Of a DNA stretch of 64,000 nt, positions 9,008 to 17,082 are shown one piece after another. This DNA comes from Burkholderia sp. L27(2015) (lineage in GTDB: Bacteria > Pseudomonadota > Gammaproteobacteria > Burkholderiales > Burkholderiaceae), in contig NZ_LMUX01000017.1 of assembly GCF_009765705.1 (NCBI RefSeq), forward strand, positions 455,516 to 519,515. The letters are read 5' to 3'. Numbering within the stretch: position 1 is the stretch's first letter; each line of letters opens with the position of its first letter. The translations under genes and the position numbers were made by a program. The notes under the pieces were generated by a model. The model did not search any database, was not told the DNA's origin, and saw only the letters and a list, made by a program, of their open reading frames with translations.

Positions 9008-10537
9008 CTACATTTGTGCGCCTATCATCCAGGGCACGAATTCCTCGTTGCCCACGCCGAGCGCTTCGCTCTTGCTCATCTTTCCTGAAGCGACATCGAC
9101 GATCATCTCGAAGATTTCACGGCCCTTTTGCTCCACAGTGGCGCTGCCGTCCATGATGTCGCCGCAGTTGATGTCCATATCGTCGAGCATGCGTGTGTAC
9201 ATGCGCGTATTGGTCGCGAGCTTGATCGAAGGCGCAGGCTTGGCGCCGAAGCACGAACCGCGTCCGGTCGTGAACAACACGAGATTGGCACCGCTTGCGA
9301 TCTGCCCGGTTGCGCCCATGGGGTCATAGCCAGGCGCATCCATGAACACGAGGCCTTTCGTGTCCACCGGTTGCGCGTAGCGATAGACGCCCATCAGCGG
9401 CGTCGAGCCGCTCTTGGCCACCGCGCCCAGCGATTTTTCGAGGATCGTCGTCAATCCGCCGGCTTTGTTGCCCGGCGTGGGATTGTTGTCGATGCTGCCT
9501 TTTTCGCGCTCCGCATAGCTCTCCCACCAGTGAATGCGCTCGACGATCTTCTCGCCGACCTCCGGCGTGATCGCGCGGCGCGTCAACAGATGTTCGGCGC
9601 CATAGATCTCGGGCGTCTCGCTCAGTATCGCGGTGCCCCCGTGCTGCACGAGAAGATCGACGGCGGCGCCGAGCGCCGGATTGGCCGTGATGCCCGAATA
9701 CCCATCCGATCCGCCGCATTGCAGCGCGATGCTCAGGTGCGACACCGGCAGCGGCTCGCGTACGGCGCGGTTCGCGACCGGCAGCATTTTCTCGATGGCA
9801 GCGATCGCGGCGTCGACCGTCTTCTGTGTGCCACCGTGATCCTGGATCACGAGCGGTATCATCATCTCCGAGGGTTCGACACCTTCAGCAACAAACATTG
9901 CGCCCATCTGGTTCGATTCGCAGCCCAGCCCGATAACCAGCACGCCGGCGAAATTCGGATGCCGAACGTAGCCGCCGATCGTGCGGCGCAACTGCTGAAT
10001 ACCGTCACCGTTGTGGTCGATGCAGCATCCAAAGCTGTGGGTGATAGGGACGATACCGTCGACGTTGGGCCAGGCGTCCAGGGCGCCGGGTGCCGAGAAG
10101 TGCTGCGTGACCAGCTTCGTCACCGTCGCGGAGCAGTTGACGGTGCTGACCACGCCCAGGTAGTTGCGCGTCGCAACGCGACCGTCGGCCCGGCGAAAGC
10201 CTTGAAACGTCAGCGCTTCGTGCGCGGGCGCGACGGCCTTCACGTCCTGGCCATAGGCGTAGTCACGCGCAAAGTCGCCCATCGAGAGGTTTTGCGTATG
10301 GACATGGGCGCCCGCCTCGATCGCCTGCGTGACGAATCCGATGATCTGGCCATAGCGCCGCACGGGGTCGCCAGCCTTCAGTGCGCGCAACGCCACCTTG
10401 TGCGCAGCAGGGATATCGTCGGTGACCAGCAAGTCGTCCAGTTCATGCAGCACGGTACCTGCAGCAATCGCGCCGCGCGCAATGGCAACGTCGTCGCTAC
10501 GATGCAGTTTGATGACCAGTGAAGTAAAATCTGTCAT
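9008..10537 (-). CDS. Galactarate/altronate dehydratase family protein (GarD/UxaA)
   Basis: 509 residues from an ATG with GAGGAGG six bases upstream. The N-terminal 90 residues form the SAF domain (AHKVALRALKAGDPVRRYGQIIGF, HVHTQN). The catalytic part has FGCCIDHNGDG, VLVIGLGCESNQ, LQCGGSDGYSGITANP, NPTPGNKAGGLTTI and GNEEFVPWMIG. The C-terminal end matches GarD proteins, while the middle is close to UxaA. These Fe-dependent enzymes dehydrate galactarate, altronate or related acids, giving keto-deoxy acids. The divergent GntR regulator and the downstream permease make a self-contained hydroxy-acid uptake and dehydration unit. The exact substrate is not settled by sequence alone. Confidence 0.88.
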   Translation of the reverse strand: MTDFTSLVIKLHRSDDVAIARGAIAAGTVLHELDDLLVTDDIPAAHKVALRALKAGDPVRRYGQIIGFVTQAIEAGAHVHTQNLSMGDFARDYAYGQDVKAVAPAHEALTFQGFRRADGRVATRNYLGVVSTVNCSATVTKLVTQHFSAPGALDAWPNVDGIVPITHSFGCCIDHNGDGIQQLRRTIGGYVRHPNFAGVLVIGLGCESNQMGAMFVAEGVEPSEMMIPLVIQDHGGTQKTVDAAIAAIEKMLPVANRAVREPLPVSHLSIALQCGGSDGYSGITANPALGAAVDLLVQHGGTAILSETPEIYGAEHLLTRRAITPEVGEKIVERIHWWESYAEREKGSIDNNPTPGNKAGGLTTILEKSLGAVAKSGSTPLMGVYRYAQPVDTKGLVFMDAPGYDPMGATGQIASGANLVLFTTGRGSCFGAKPAPSIKLATNTRMYTRMLDDMDINCGDIMDGSATVEQKGREIFEMIVDVASGKMSKSEALGVGNEEFVPWMIGAQM

Positions 10538-10561
10538 GTTTTTCCTCCTCGATTGTGGGGT

Positions 10562-10586
10562 GCATGAGCGACGCGGTCGCTCATGC
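10562..10586. promoter_or_regulatory. Perfect palindrome between divergent dehydratase and GntR genes
   Basis: GCATGAGCGAC (10562-10572) is repeated inverted as GTCGCTCATGC (10576-10586) around GCG. It sits 25 bases before the dehydratase start and 76 bases before the GntR gene, and is a likely operator for that regulator. A related half, CTCATGC, recurs at 10595-10601. Confidence 0.6.
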
Positions 10587-10661
10587 GCATCGGCTCTCAT
10601 GCATAGTGGTTTCGTTCGGGAGGCGAAGCAAATCGGTCAGGCCAATTTTGGAAACAGCGCC

Positions 10662-11375
10662 ATGGTATTTCACAGCCTTTCGTCCGGCGTACTCGAAAGG
10701 ACCGTCCGGCAACTCGAAGAAAAAGTGCTCGAAGACAGTTGGAGCGCTTCGGCGCGCCTACCCGCGGAGCGGGCGCTGGCGGAATTGCTGAGCGTGTCGC
10801 GCTCGACTGTGCGCGAGGCGATCCAGCGGCTAGTCAGCAAGGGATTACTCGAAACGAAGCGCGGCAGCGGCGTGTACGTCGTGCAGAAACAGCCTGTGCG
10901 CTTAAGCGCACCGTGGCTGCAACTGGTGGCTGAAAACCCGCCATTGAGATCGGAGACGCTGGAATTTCGGCTGGTTTTCGAATGCGCGGCTGCGCGCTTC
11001 GCCGCACAGCGTTCGACGCCGGAAGAATTGGACAGGCTCAAGACGATACTGTTGAAAATGCGAAACGCGGTCACGGCGCAGGACGTCGATGCGGAAGCCG
11101 TCGTCGACGGCGAGTTTCATCTGGCGCTGACGGCCGCATCGCACAACCGAATGCTCGACCAGTTTTACGCAAGCGTCATTACGATGTTGCGCGAGCACAT
11201 CGCGGCGAACACGTTCGATGCAACGGTCAACAACGCGAATGCCGCGCTTCAGTCGACGATGCGACTAAGCCAGCACGAATCCATCTATTTTGCGGTTCGA
11301 GACGGCAATCCCGATGCCGCGCAGCAGGCGATGTTCGCGCACATCGATTTTGTCGGGAAACAATTCGGATCTTGA
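10662..11375 (+). CDS. GntR/FadR family regulator
   Basis: 237 residues from the ATG at 10662; the longer frame upstream overlaps the dehydratase start region and is not used. The N-terminal winged helix reads LPAERALAELLSVSRSTVREAIQRLVSKGLLETKRGSGVYV, followed by an all-helical FCD ligand domain with the metal-binding pattern centred on DGEFHLALTAASHN and HESIYFAVRDGN. FCD regulators often sense hydroxy or sugar acids. It is divergent from the GarD/UxaA dehydratase with a perfect palindrome between, so it is the probable repressor of that unit. Confidence 0.9.
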   Translation: MVFHSLSSGVLERTVRQLEEKVLEDSWSASARLPAERALAELLSVSRSTVREAIQRLVSKGLLETKRGSGVYVVQKQPVRLSAPWLQLVAENPPLRSETLEFRLVFECAAARFAAQRSTPEELDRLKTILLKMRNAVTAQDVDAEAVVDGEFHLALTAASHNRMLDQFYASVITMLREHIAANTFDATVNNANAALQSTMRLSQHESIYFAVRDGNPDAAQQAMFAHIDFVGKQFGS

Positions 11376-11424
11376 TTCTTGGCGCACGGGGCACCGATAA
11401 GCGGCGCCCCGCACTACGCAGCAA

Positions 11425-12417
11425 TTACGCGTGAGCTTTCGCCTCATGCCTTTGCCGATACGACGAGTAGCCCAAAATTTCGTCCATTTCCCTGACGATA
11501 TTCTCGACGATCGCCTTGGCCGGCAGCACATCGTGGATCAATGCAGCCGACTCGCCCGCAATCACGGCTGCGGTGTCGTACTGGTGATGTGCACGCGCTT
11601 CCATATACCGAGGATGCTCCACGTGCAGTTGCTGCAGTAGATCACGCTCACGTCCTAACCATTTTTCCGTAAAGTCGTTGCGCAGCACCCGGCCTGCATA
11701 CGGTGCCGGCCACACGTTATCGCGTGCCATGTCGAACAGAATGCTGCGCACGGTCTCTTCACCGCCCTTGCACTCAACGATGCGCCGCTTGGCGTCGTCG
11801 TGGCCGATCGCTTCCTTGCTCGCGTAGAAGCGGGTTCCGAGAACGATGGCCGAAGCTCCTAGCGCGAGGGCCGCAGCAAAGCCCCGGCCATCCGCGATAC
11901 CACCGGCGGCGGCAACCGGCACCTTTGCACCCACTGCATCGACAATCGCGGGGACTAGCGAGACGGTGCCGCAAGCGACCCCGTGCCCCCCGCCTTCGGT
12001 ACCCTGGGCAACGATGAGATCGGCGCCGTAGTCCACGGCCTCGCGCGCCATCGCAACCGTTTGCACTTGGCAGATGGTGAGAATGCCGTGCTTCTTCGTC
12101 TTCGCGATGTGCTCACGTGCATCGCCAAACGAGAACATGATCGCGGCCGGCGAATGCTCGATGCAAACATCGAGCAGATGCGGTTGCCGCGACAGGCTCC
12201 ACGTGATGAAACCCACGCCCACCCGAGTGCCCTGTGCCGCGGCGAACTGCTCGCGCAGCCACGCCTCATCTCCATAGCCACCTCCTAGGATCCCGAGGCC
12301 GCCCGCATTCGTGACCGCCGCGGCAAGCTTGCCGCCGGCCACCAGATCCATCGGTGCCAGCAGCACCGGATGACGGATACCCAGTTGCTTCGTAAATTGC
12401 TCGTACCGCTCAAACAT
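11425..12417 (-). CDS. Nitronate monooxygenase family protein (first copy)
   Basis: 330 residues, a TIM-barrel flavoprotein. It has HPVLLAPMDLVAGGKLAAAVTNAGGLGILGGG at the N-terminus, the QGTEGGGHG loop with the histidine expected near the flavin, and AAAGGIADGRGFAAALALGASAIVLGTRF for the FMN phosphate site. AGGAG lies before the ATG. Such enzymes oxidise nitronates with oxygen, releasing nitrite and a carbonyl compound. It is the last gene of the leftward group that includes the CaaD-like pair and the MmgE/PrpD gene, 211 bases downstream of the CaaD-like beta gene. It belongs to a different subgroup from the second copy at 14858, lacking the QAPMAGVS form of the first motif. Confidence 0.85.
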   Translation of the reverse strand: MFERYEQFTKQLGIRHPVLLAPMDLVAGGKLAAAVTNAGGLGILGGGYGDEAWLREQFAAAQGTRVGVGFITWSLSRQPHLLDVCIEHSPAAIMFSFGDAREHIAKTKKHGILTICQVQTVAMAREAVDYGADLIVAQGTEGGGHGVACGTVSLVPAIVDAVGAKVPVAAAGGIADGRGFAAALALGASAIVLGTRFYASKEAIGHDDAKRRIVECKGGEETVRSILFDMARDNVWPAPYAGRVLRNDFTEKWLGRERDLLQQLHVEHPRYMEARAHHQYDTAAVIAGESAALIHDVLPAKAIVENIVREMDEILGYSSYRQRHEAKAHA

Positions 12418-12540
12418 ACTCGTCTCCTATTCGTCGGGATAGTCGCCTATCCCGGTCCGTCAAGTTCAATGCCTGGCGGATCGGTTAAATAGCATTCCAT
12501 GACGCAAGCCACGCAACCAACGACGCGCACTTAATCTGGC

Positions 12541-12596
12541 TAAATTCGTCTCGCTAAATTCGTCTCGCTAAATTCGCGTGGCTAAATCCACGTGGC
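12541..12596. repeat. Four tandem 14-bp repeats
   Basis: The unit TAAATTCGTCTCGC occurs twice exactly (12541-12568), then as TAAATTCGCGTGGC and TAAATCCACGTGGC up to 12596. A degenerate fifth copy may precede at about 12530. It lies in the spacer between the CaaD-like beta gene and the nitronate monooxygenase gene. It could bind a protein or simply be slipped-strand expansion. Confidence 0.8.
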
Positions 12597-12628
12597 TCAG
12601 GTCAGGTCACTCCGTTAATGTCACCCCG

Positions 12629-12829
12629 TTAGCTACTCTTCTTGAAGTCCTCCCCGTTGATACGACTGGAAATGCTGATGTTTTCGGCCGGATGTTCGTG
12701 CAGGATGACATTGATGATCTTGGGATCAGACCCGATCGCATCGTGCGTGACCTGGATGATGTCCCTGATGAGTTGTTCACGACGTTGATGCGTGAGACCT
12801 GTCTTGATGTGGCATTCGATGAAAGGCAA
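12629..12829 (-). CDS. caaD2: CaaD-like tautomerase, beta subunit (TTG start)
   Basis: A 66-residue tautomerase-superfamily protein. The only start that fits is TTG at 12829: GGAGG stands six bases upstream and the next codon is proline, which becomes the catalytic Pro-1 once Met is removed. The sequence begins PFIECHIKTGL and contains IGSDPKIINVIL and ISISSRINGE, which match my memory of the beta subunit of trans-3-chloroacrylic acid dehalogenase (CaaD) almost throughout. In CaaD, beta Pro-1 is the catalytic acid, and the enzyme hydrates 3-haloacrylates to malonic semialdehyde and halide. The gene follows the alpha-like gene by 19 bases, so both subunits would be made together. The name rests on recalled sequence, not on a computed alignment. 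Confidence 0.8.
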   Translation of the reverse strand: MPFIECHIKTGLTHQRREQLIRDIIQVTHDAIGSDPKIINVILHEHPAENISISSRINGEDFKKSS

Positions 12830-12848
12830 GGTGATCCTCCAATAATTT

Positions 12849-13079
12849 CTATTTGAGTCGACTAATGAGTTCTTTATCGTTTGCGGCGCCTTCCACGTAC
12901 TCGGGAAGATGCTCGCCGTGTTCGACGAAGTTGATACCCCGTCCTTCGCGGAAGACGAGAAAGATGTCGTTCTTCGTTTCACCTGTTGCCGCGCTGACCA
13001 CACGCAGCAGGCCGGCAGCAAGTTGCCGCTTCTGCTCGTCAGTCCGTCCGTACCGCATGTCGCAAGAAATCAGGGCCAT
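12849..13079 (-). CDS. caaD1: CaaD-like tautomerase, alpha subunit (Pro-1 replaced by Ala)
   Basis: 76 residues, the same length as the CaaD alpha subunit as I recall it. The start MALISCDMRYGRTDEQKR and the stretch GINFVEHGEHLPEYV agree closely with that protein. In mature numbering Arg-8, Arg-11 and Glu-52 are present; these are the alpha-subunit residues reported to bind the carboxylate and activate water. The second codon is GCC (Ala) where the family has Pro (CCN), a single-base difference that removes the alpha Pro-1. Since the beta proline is the one known to be essential, activity may persist. AGGAG precedes the ATG, and the MmgE/PrpD gene ends 26 bases upstream. Confidence 0.82.
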   Translation of the reverse strand: MALISCDMRYGRTDEQKRQLAAGLLRVVSAATGETKNDIFLVFREGRGINFVEHGEHLPEYVEGAANDKELISRLK

Positions 13080-13105
13080 GGTTATCTCCTAAGGACCTTT
13101 ATCGG

Positions 13106-14515
13106 TTATTGAATGCCCGGATGTTTCGCCGGGAATCGGGGTGTTGGACTTACCTTCGCCAGGAGCTGCATCAACTCCGCAATCGAGTGTTCATCCAGTG
13201 TGGAGACCAGATCAATGATCTGGCCTCGAAGCGCTTCATCCGCGTATTGCTCGCTCAACCAATGGAATTTTTCGACCGTACGTTCCCACGTGAACGGATT
13301 TTCAAGGCCGCCTTCGAAACCGACGTGCTCCTTGGAGAACACACGGCCGTCCTTGCATTTGATCGTCACTCGGGTGTTCAACGCATGCGGGTACTGCGCG
13401 GAGAATCCAGCGTCCGGGCGTACCGTCACTTTCTTGAGCAGCGCCTGCGCGTCGGCGGCTTGCACTCGCTTGGGATCCAGTTGAGCAGGGCCCACTTCAT
13501 CATCGATCAATGCCACTGCTATCAGATACTTGATGTTGTAGTCGGCCTGTTCCTTGGTTTGCGGATCGTCCTTCGGACCGAAGCTGCCGCCGCCCGCAAT
13601 ATCGAATCCACTCTGGAAGATGTCGCACACGACTTCTTCGACCTCATCGCTCTTCACACCATTCTTGCGCTTGAGTTCGAGCGTTGCCTCAAGCACAGGT
13701 TGACCGTGTATCAGCGAGCAGTACTTTTTCATGATCGTCTGGTGGATGACCTCCAGCCGCTGATCGTCCCAGTCCACGTCCAGCGGCTGATCGAACATAC
13801 GCACCAGTCCGTTGGGTCCTTCGAACAGGCGCAGCGGGCCCGTGAAGCCGCGTTTCGCCAGAGACGCGGAATAGACCGCACGCATGCCCGTAATGCCGGG
13901 CGAGAACCCCTTCCACTGCGAGACCGGCTCGGAGTGCAGACACGTCAACGAGATGTTATCGACAGTCGCAATCGCGATGGCGTGAGCAATTTGATCGGCA
14001 TCGAGGCCCAGCAATTTGCCCGACCCGGCAGCGGCCGATATCGCCAGTTGAATGGAATGATTGAACCCTTTCGCCATGACCGGGACAATCGCCGTGATGC
14101 GGCATCCGATCTCATAGGCCACGGCCAAGGCGAGCATGAAGTCCTCGCCGCTGGCATGCGCATGGTCGGCGGCGGCGAGTATCGTGCCGAAGTTGTCACT
14201 CGGGTGACAGAGGCCGCCTGGCGACATATAGCTGTCGAGCAGATCGACATAACGAACCAGGCTCGTGTTGTACAACGCAGCTTGGTCGGGCGAAGTGCTG
14301 CCGCCGCCGATCAACGAGCACGATCCGGTGCCGCGATATTCGTCGAATTGCTCACGCAGTGCTTTGAATGGCGTGCCCGGTAGCGCTGCGATCGCGCAGC
14401 CCAGACTATCGAGGATGTTACGTTTGAACACGGTCCGCGATTGCGGCGTTAAGTGAGCGGCACGCGCGTCGTGCGCGAACGTGCCAATACGTTGGGCGGT
14501 TGTAGGAGTACTCAT
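13106..14515 (-). CDS. MmgE/PrpD family protein
   Basis: 469 residues from the ATG at 14515, with AGGAG upstream; the in-frame extension to 14605 has no such support. Typical features are the N-terminal helical domain (RNILDSLGCAIAALPG), SLVRYVDLLDSYMSPGGLCHPSDN, the catalytic-region ALAVAYEIGCRI, and KYCSLIHGQPVLEATLEL. Relatives include 2-methylcitrate dehydratase, cis-aconitate decarboxylase and iminodisuccinate epimerase, so the likely reaction is a dehydration, decarboxylation or isomerisation of a small carboxylic acid. It is probably the first gene of a leftward operon with the CaaD-like pair and the first nitronate monooxygenase. The substrate is unknown. Confidence 0.88.
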   Translation of the reverse strand: MSTPTTAQRIGTFAHDARAAHLTPQSRTVFKRNILDSLGCAIAALPGTPFKALREQFDEYRGTGSCSLIGGGSTSPDQAALYNTSLVRYVDLLDSYMSPGGLCHPSDNFGTILAAADHAHASGEDFMLALAVAYEIGCRITAIVPVMAKGFNHSIQLAISAAAGSGKLLGLDADQIAHAIAIATVDNISLTCLHSEPVSQWKGFSPGITGMRAVYSASLAKRGFTGPLRLFEGPNGLVRMFDQPLDVDWDDQRLEVIHQTIMKKYCSLIHGQPVLEATLELKRKNGVKSDEVEEVVCDIFQSGFDIAGGGSFGPKDDPQTKEQADYNIKYLIAVALIDDEVGPAQLDPKRVQAADAQALLKKVTVRPDAGFSAQYPHALNTRVTIKCKDGRVFSKEHVGFEGGLENPFTWERTVEKFHWLSEQYADEALRGQIIDLVSTLDEHSIAELMQLLAKVSPTPRFPAKHPGIQ

Positions 14516-14857
14516 TTGATGAAGCTCCTGAAATAAAATGCTCAATCGAAAAATTTGCAAATCGCGCAGAACGGTATGCACGCAGTATTCCCGCGGCATT
14601 CCCACTCACAGTTGAAGATTGACGTTTGTACAGTCCGACGACAACTTCATCGATACTCAAGCCCGTGATGCAGATTCGCACTGTTAAAAATGAATATCAA
14701 GCGAAGGTATTGCATAGGGTTATCTATCCACCAGATAACCAATCATCCGTCACGTAAAGTTCTACTAAACGAATAGCGAAAACAGCGCGCCTATGCAGCA
14801 CGCCGATTATATTGGAGCAGTCACGGAAAGCCGTTTCCGTTTAGTAAACAGTCATTC
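14516..14857. other. Intergenic region holding an inverted repeat at 14718-14740
   Basis: The 342 bp upstream of the MmgE/PrpD operon carry no gene. GGTTATCT (14718-14725) is repeated inverted as AGATAACC (14733-14740) with a seven-base loop, AT-rich and placed about 200 bases before the operon start. This has the look of a regulator binding site; the LysR protein at 16003 is the nearest candidate. Nothing else recognisable is present. Confidence 0.5.
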
Positions 14858-15955
14858 TCAAAGCTGTTGCTGCAACTGCCTGACACTCTCTCTGAGCTCG
14901 CTCTCCAGCTGAGCGAACAGTTCGGTTGCAGGCAACGACCTCGCAAGCGCCGCGGCTTGCCCGGCCCACTGCGCGCCGTAGCCGAACTCGCCTTTCGCTT
15001 TGGCCGCAGCATGAAGCGCCTTGCCGGCGTCATACGCGATCGGGTACATGGGCGCCTGCGGCGATTTTTCGTCGCTAGCGAGTTCCGTGAACTTGTTCAC
15101 CATGCTTCTCGCGAGCCGCCCGGAGATCGCGGCCGTAAAAGTCGTGTGACGTGCCGACTCGCCGAGAAGTGCACGACGGTAGCCTTCGTCGATCGATGTT
15201 TCCGGGCAGGCAACGAATGCGGTTCCAAGTTGAGCCGCCTGAGCACCGAGCGCCAGTGCCGCCGCAATCCCGGCTCCGTCCATAATGCCGCCAGAAGCGA
15301 TGATCGGCAGTTTGAATTCCTTGACCAGCAGGCGCGTCAGCGCAAACGTGCCCAGCCGGTCATCGCGCGCGTGCAGGTCGAACGCACCGCGATGTCCGCC
15401 CGCCTCGATACCTTGCGCAACGATGGCGTCGACATCCGCCGCTGCAATCCGCTCAGCGTCCTTCAGATTTGTCGCGGTGGCCAAGAGCTTGATCCCGGCT
15501 TTCCTTAACGCCGCGATCACTTCGGCGGATGGCAAACCGAAATGGAAGCTGACAATCGCAGGCTTCTCCTCGAGGAACACCTCCAGCATGGCCGGGTCGG
15601 CCAAGAAGCTCGTGTAGATCTCCGATAACGACGCGGGCGGCGTCGCCCCGTATTCCTTGAAGTGCGGCGTGAGCCAACTCAACCACTGTCGCTCGATCGC
15701 TTCGTTGGCAGTCGCCGGGCCATGACAAAAGACGTTGATGTTAAAGGGCTTAGCCGTCAGTGCGCGGGTCTCCTTGATAACCTTGCGGGCCCCTTCGGCG
15801 TTCATCGCGCCGACGCCCAACGAGCCCAGGCCGCCGGCATTGGATACCGCCGCGGCCAGCGCAGGCGTGCTAACCCCGGCCATGGGGGCCTGAATGATTG
15901 GCTTCTCGATGCTCAACAAACGCAGCAAGGTTCGATTGTCTGTCTGATTAGTCAT
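14858..15955 (-). CDS. Nitronate monooxygenase, class I type (second copy)
   Basis: 365 residues. The N-terminus has KPIIQAPMAGVSTPALAAAV and SNAGGLGSLGVGAM, then INVFCHGPA, VSFHFGLPSAEVI, IVAQGIEAGGHRG and SGGIMDGAGIAAALALGAQAAQLGTAFV. These are the conserved blocks of class I nitronate monooxygenases, which oxidise propionate-3-nitronate (the anion of 3-nitropropionate) to malonic semialdehyde plus nitrite or nitrate. GGAAG precedes the ATG. It is followed by the MmgE/PrpD operon on the same strand after 342 bases and preceded, 47 bases away, by a LysR gene on the same strand. Malonic semialdehyde could be taken up by the dehydrogenase at 17083. Confidence 0.88.
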   Translation of the reverse strand: MTNQTDNRTLLRLLSIEKPIIQAPMAGVSTPALAAAVSNAGGLGSLGVGAMNAEGARKVIKETRALTAKPFNINVFCHGPATANEAIERQWLSWLTPHFKEYGATPPASLSEIYTSFLADPAMLEVFLEEKPAIVSFHFGLPSAEVIAALRKAGIKLLATATNLKDAERIAAADVDAIVAQGIEAGGHRGAFDLHARDDRLGTFALTRLLVKEFKLPIIASGGIMDGAGIAAALALGAQAAQLGTAFVACPETSIDEGYRRALLGESARHTTFTAAISGRLARSMVNKFTELASDEKSPQAPMYPIAYDAGKALHAAAKAKGEFGYGAQWAGQAAALARSLPATELFAQLESELRESVRQLQQQL

Positions 15956-16002
15956 GTCGCTTCCTTTTCACTTAAGGTTCGTTTCAAATGATAGCCGCTT
16001 CT

Positions 16003-16902
16003 CTACACAAAGTGCCTTCCGGTCTGAACGGACCGAAGCAGCTCTTCGTATGCGCTGCTACTGTATGTGGCACGCGTGACCAGATAGGTATCGATCGTGG
16101 CGAGTTCCTGCGTTCGCACGTCCATCGGGGCACGCTGCAAATCCAATATCGACTTGGGGCAAAGGGCGAAACAGGACCCGGCCGCCACGCAGGCTAGCAT
16201 CGTGTGGTACGACGCTTGCTCCATCATCGTCCAGTCGTGATCCCCTTCTCCGTCCTTGGCCCCCAACCAGTGTTCGAGCACACTTCGATAGGTGCAACCG
16301 AGGGGAAAGGCAGCCAGCGTCGTGATCTTGAGGTCCTGCGGCCCGTTTGCGGGTGGATGGTTGGGCGGCAACACCAACAGCAGGTCTTCCGTGTAGGCGC
16401 GCGTTGCAGTCAGTCCGCGCTCGGCAAACCTTGCGCCCAGTTCGGCGCAAAACTGCAAACCGGCATCGGCCGCAAATGCGCAGTCCACGCGGTTGCTTTC
16501 CACGTCCTCAACCAGTGAGCGAGATGTGCCGATGGAAATTTCCAGCTCAACCTGTGGCCACCTGCTGTGGTAAGCCGAAAGCAGCGTAGGTAGGCGTGCC
16601 GCTGCGGTACTTTCCATGGCGCCTATGCGTAGCCGACCCATGGGGGGATCCGGATTCATGGCCTGACGCGCTTGTTCGGCCAGACTGAGCATGCGCTGCG
16701 CGTACTCGAGCAATCTGTGCCCGTTGGGCGTCAACGTCATGCGTTTACCGCCCCTTGAAAAGAGCTGAACCTTTAGCTCCTCTTCAAGCTGCTTCACACG
16801 CGTTGTGACGTTTGACTGGGCACGTGCCAGATGCCGGGCCGCGCGAGTGACACTTTGCTGCGTCGCGACGGCACAGAATATTTCCAGCGATGAAAAATCC
16901 AT
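16003..16902 (-). CDS. LysR family transcriptional regulator
   Basis: 299 residues from the ATG at 16902, preceded by GAGGG. The helix-turn-helix reads FCAVATQQSVTRAARHLARAQSNVTTRVKQLEEELKVQLFSR, and the effector domain ends with CVAAGSCFALCPKSIL. It lies 47 bases upstream of the second nitronate monooxygenase on the same strand, an arrangement that suggests one transcript. A longer frame to 17055 exists but would put the start 27 bases from the dehydrogenase stop and lacks LysR similarity. It is a candidate controller of the nitronate and CaaD-like genes. Confidence 0.9.
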   Translation of the reverse strand: MDFSSLEIFCAVATQQSVTRAARHLARAQSNVTTRVKQLEEELKVQLFSRGGKRMTLTPNGHRLLEYAQRMLSLAEQARQAMNPDPPMGRLRIGAMESTAAARLPTLLSAYHSRWPQVELEISIGTSRSLVEDVESNRVDCAFAADAGLQFCAELGARFAERGLTATRAYTEDLLLVLPPNHPPANGPQDLKITTLAAFPLGCTYRSVLEHWLGAKDGEGDHDWTMMEQASYHTMLACVAAGSCFALCPKSILDLQRAPMDVRTQELATIDTYLVTRATYSSSAYEELLRSVQTGRHFV

Positions 16903-17082
16903 TTTGCCCTCGGTCAGATCCTCGCTCGGGGAGATACACACGAGGATGTTCGGTCTGAACGAACGGGCAGTCAATCGGTAGGCAGGAAAAACACCCTTTA
17001 CCCAATGGAAAGACTTCAATCTGCCTGGAGTCGCTATGCGAGCTACCCCAGGCATTCAGCTCAGAAGTGACTGACTCCGCTA

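Noticed and set aside
9128-10522. 464-codon open frame on the + strand
   Set aside because: Antisense shadow of the GarD/UxaA dehydratase, which carries all family motifs on the other strand.
11380-11415. GC-rich hairpin (CGGGGC/GCCCCG) between convergent GntR and nitronate monooxygenase genes
   Set aside because: It could end transcription both ways, but the arms are short and there is no T run, so it was not listed as a terminator.
12541-12596. Tandem repeats considered as a CRISPR array
   Set aside because: Units are contiguous without spacers and no cas genes are present; the same holds for the arrays at 47884 and 49655.
13109-14383. 424-codon open frame on the + strand
   Set aside because: Mirror of the MmgE/PrpD gene; no start signal or recognisable domain.
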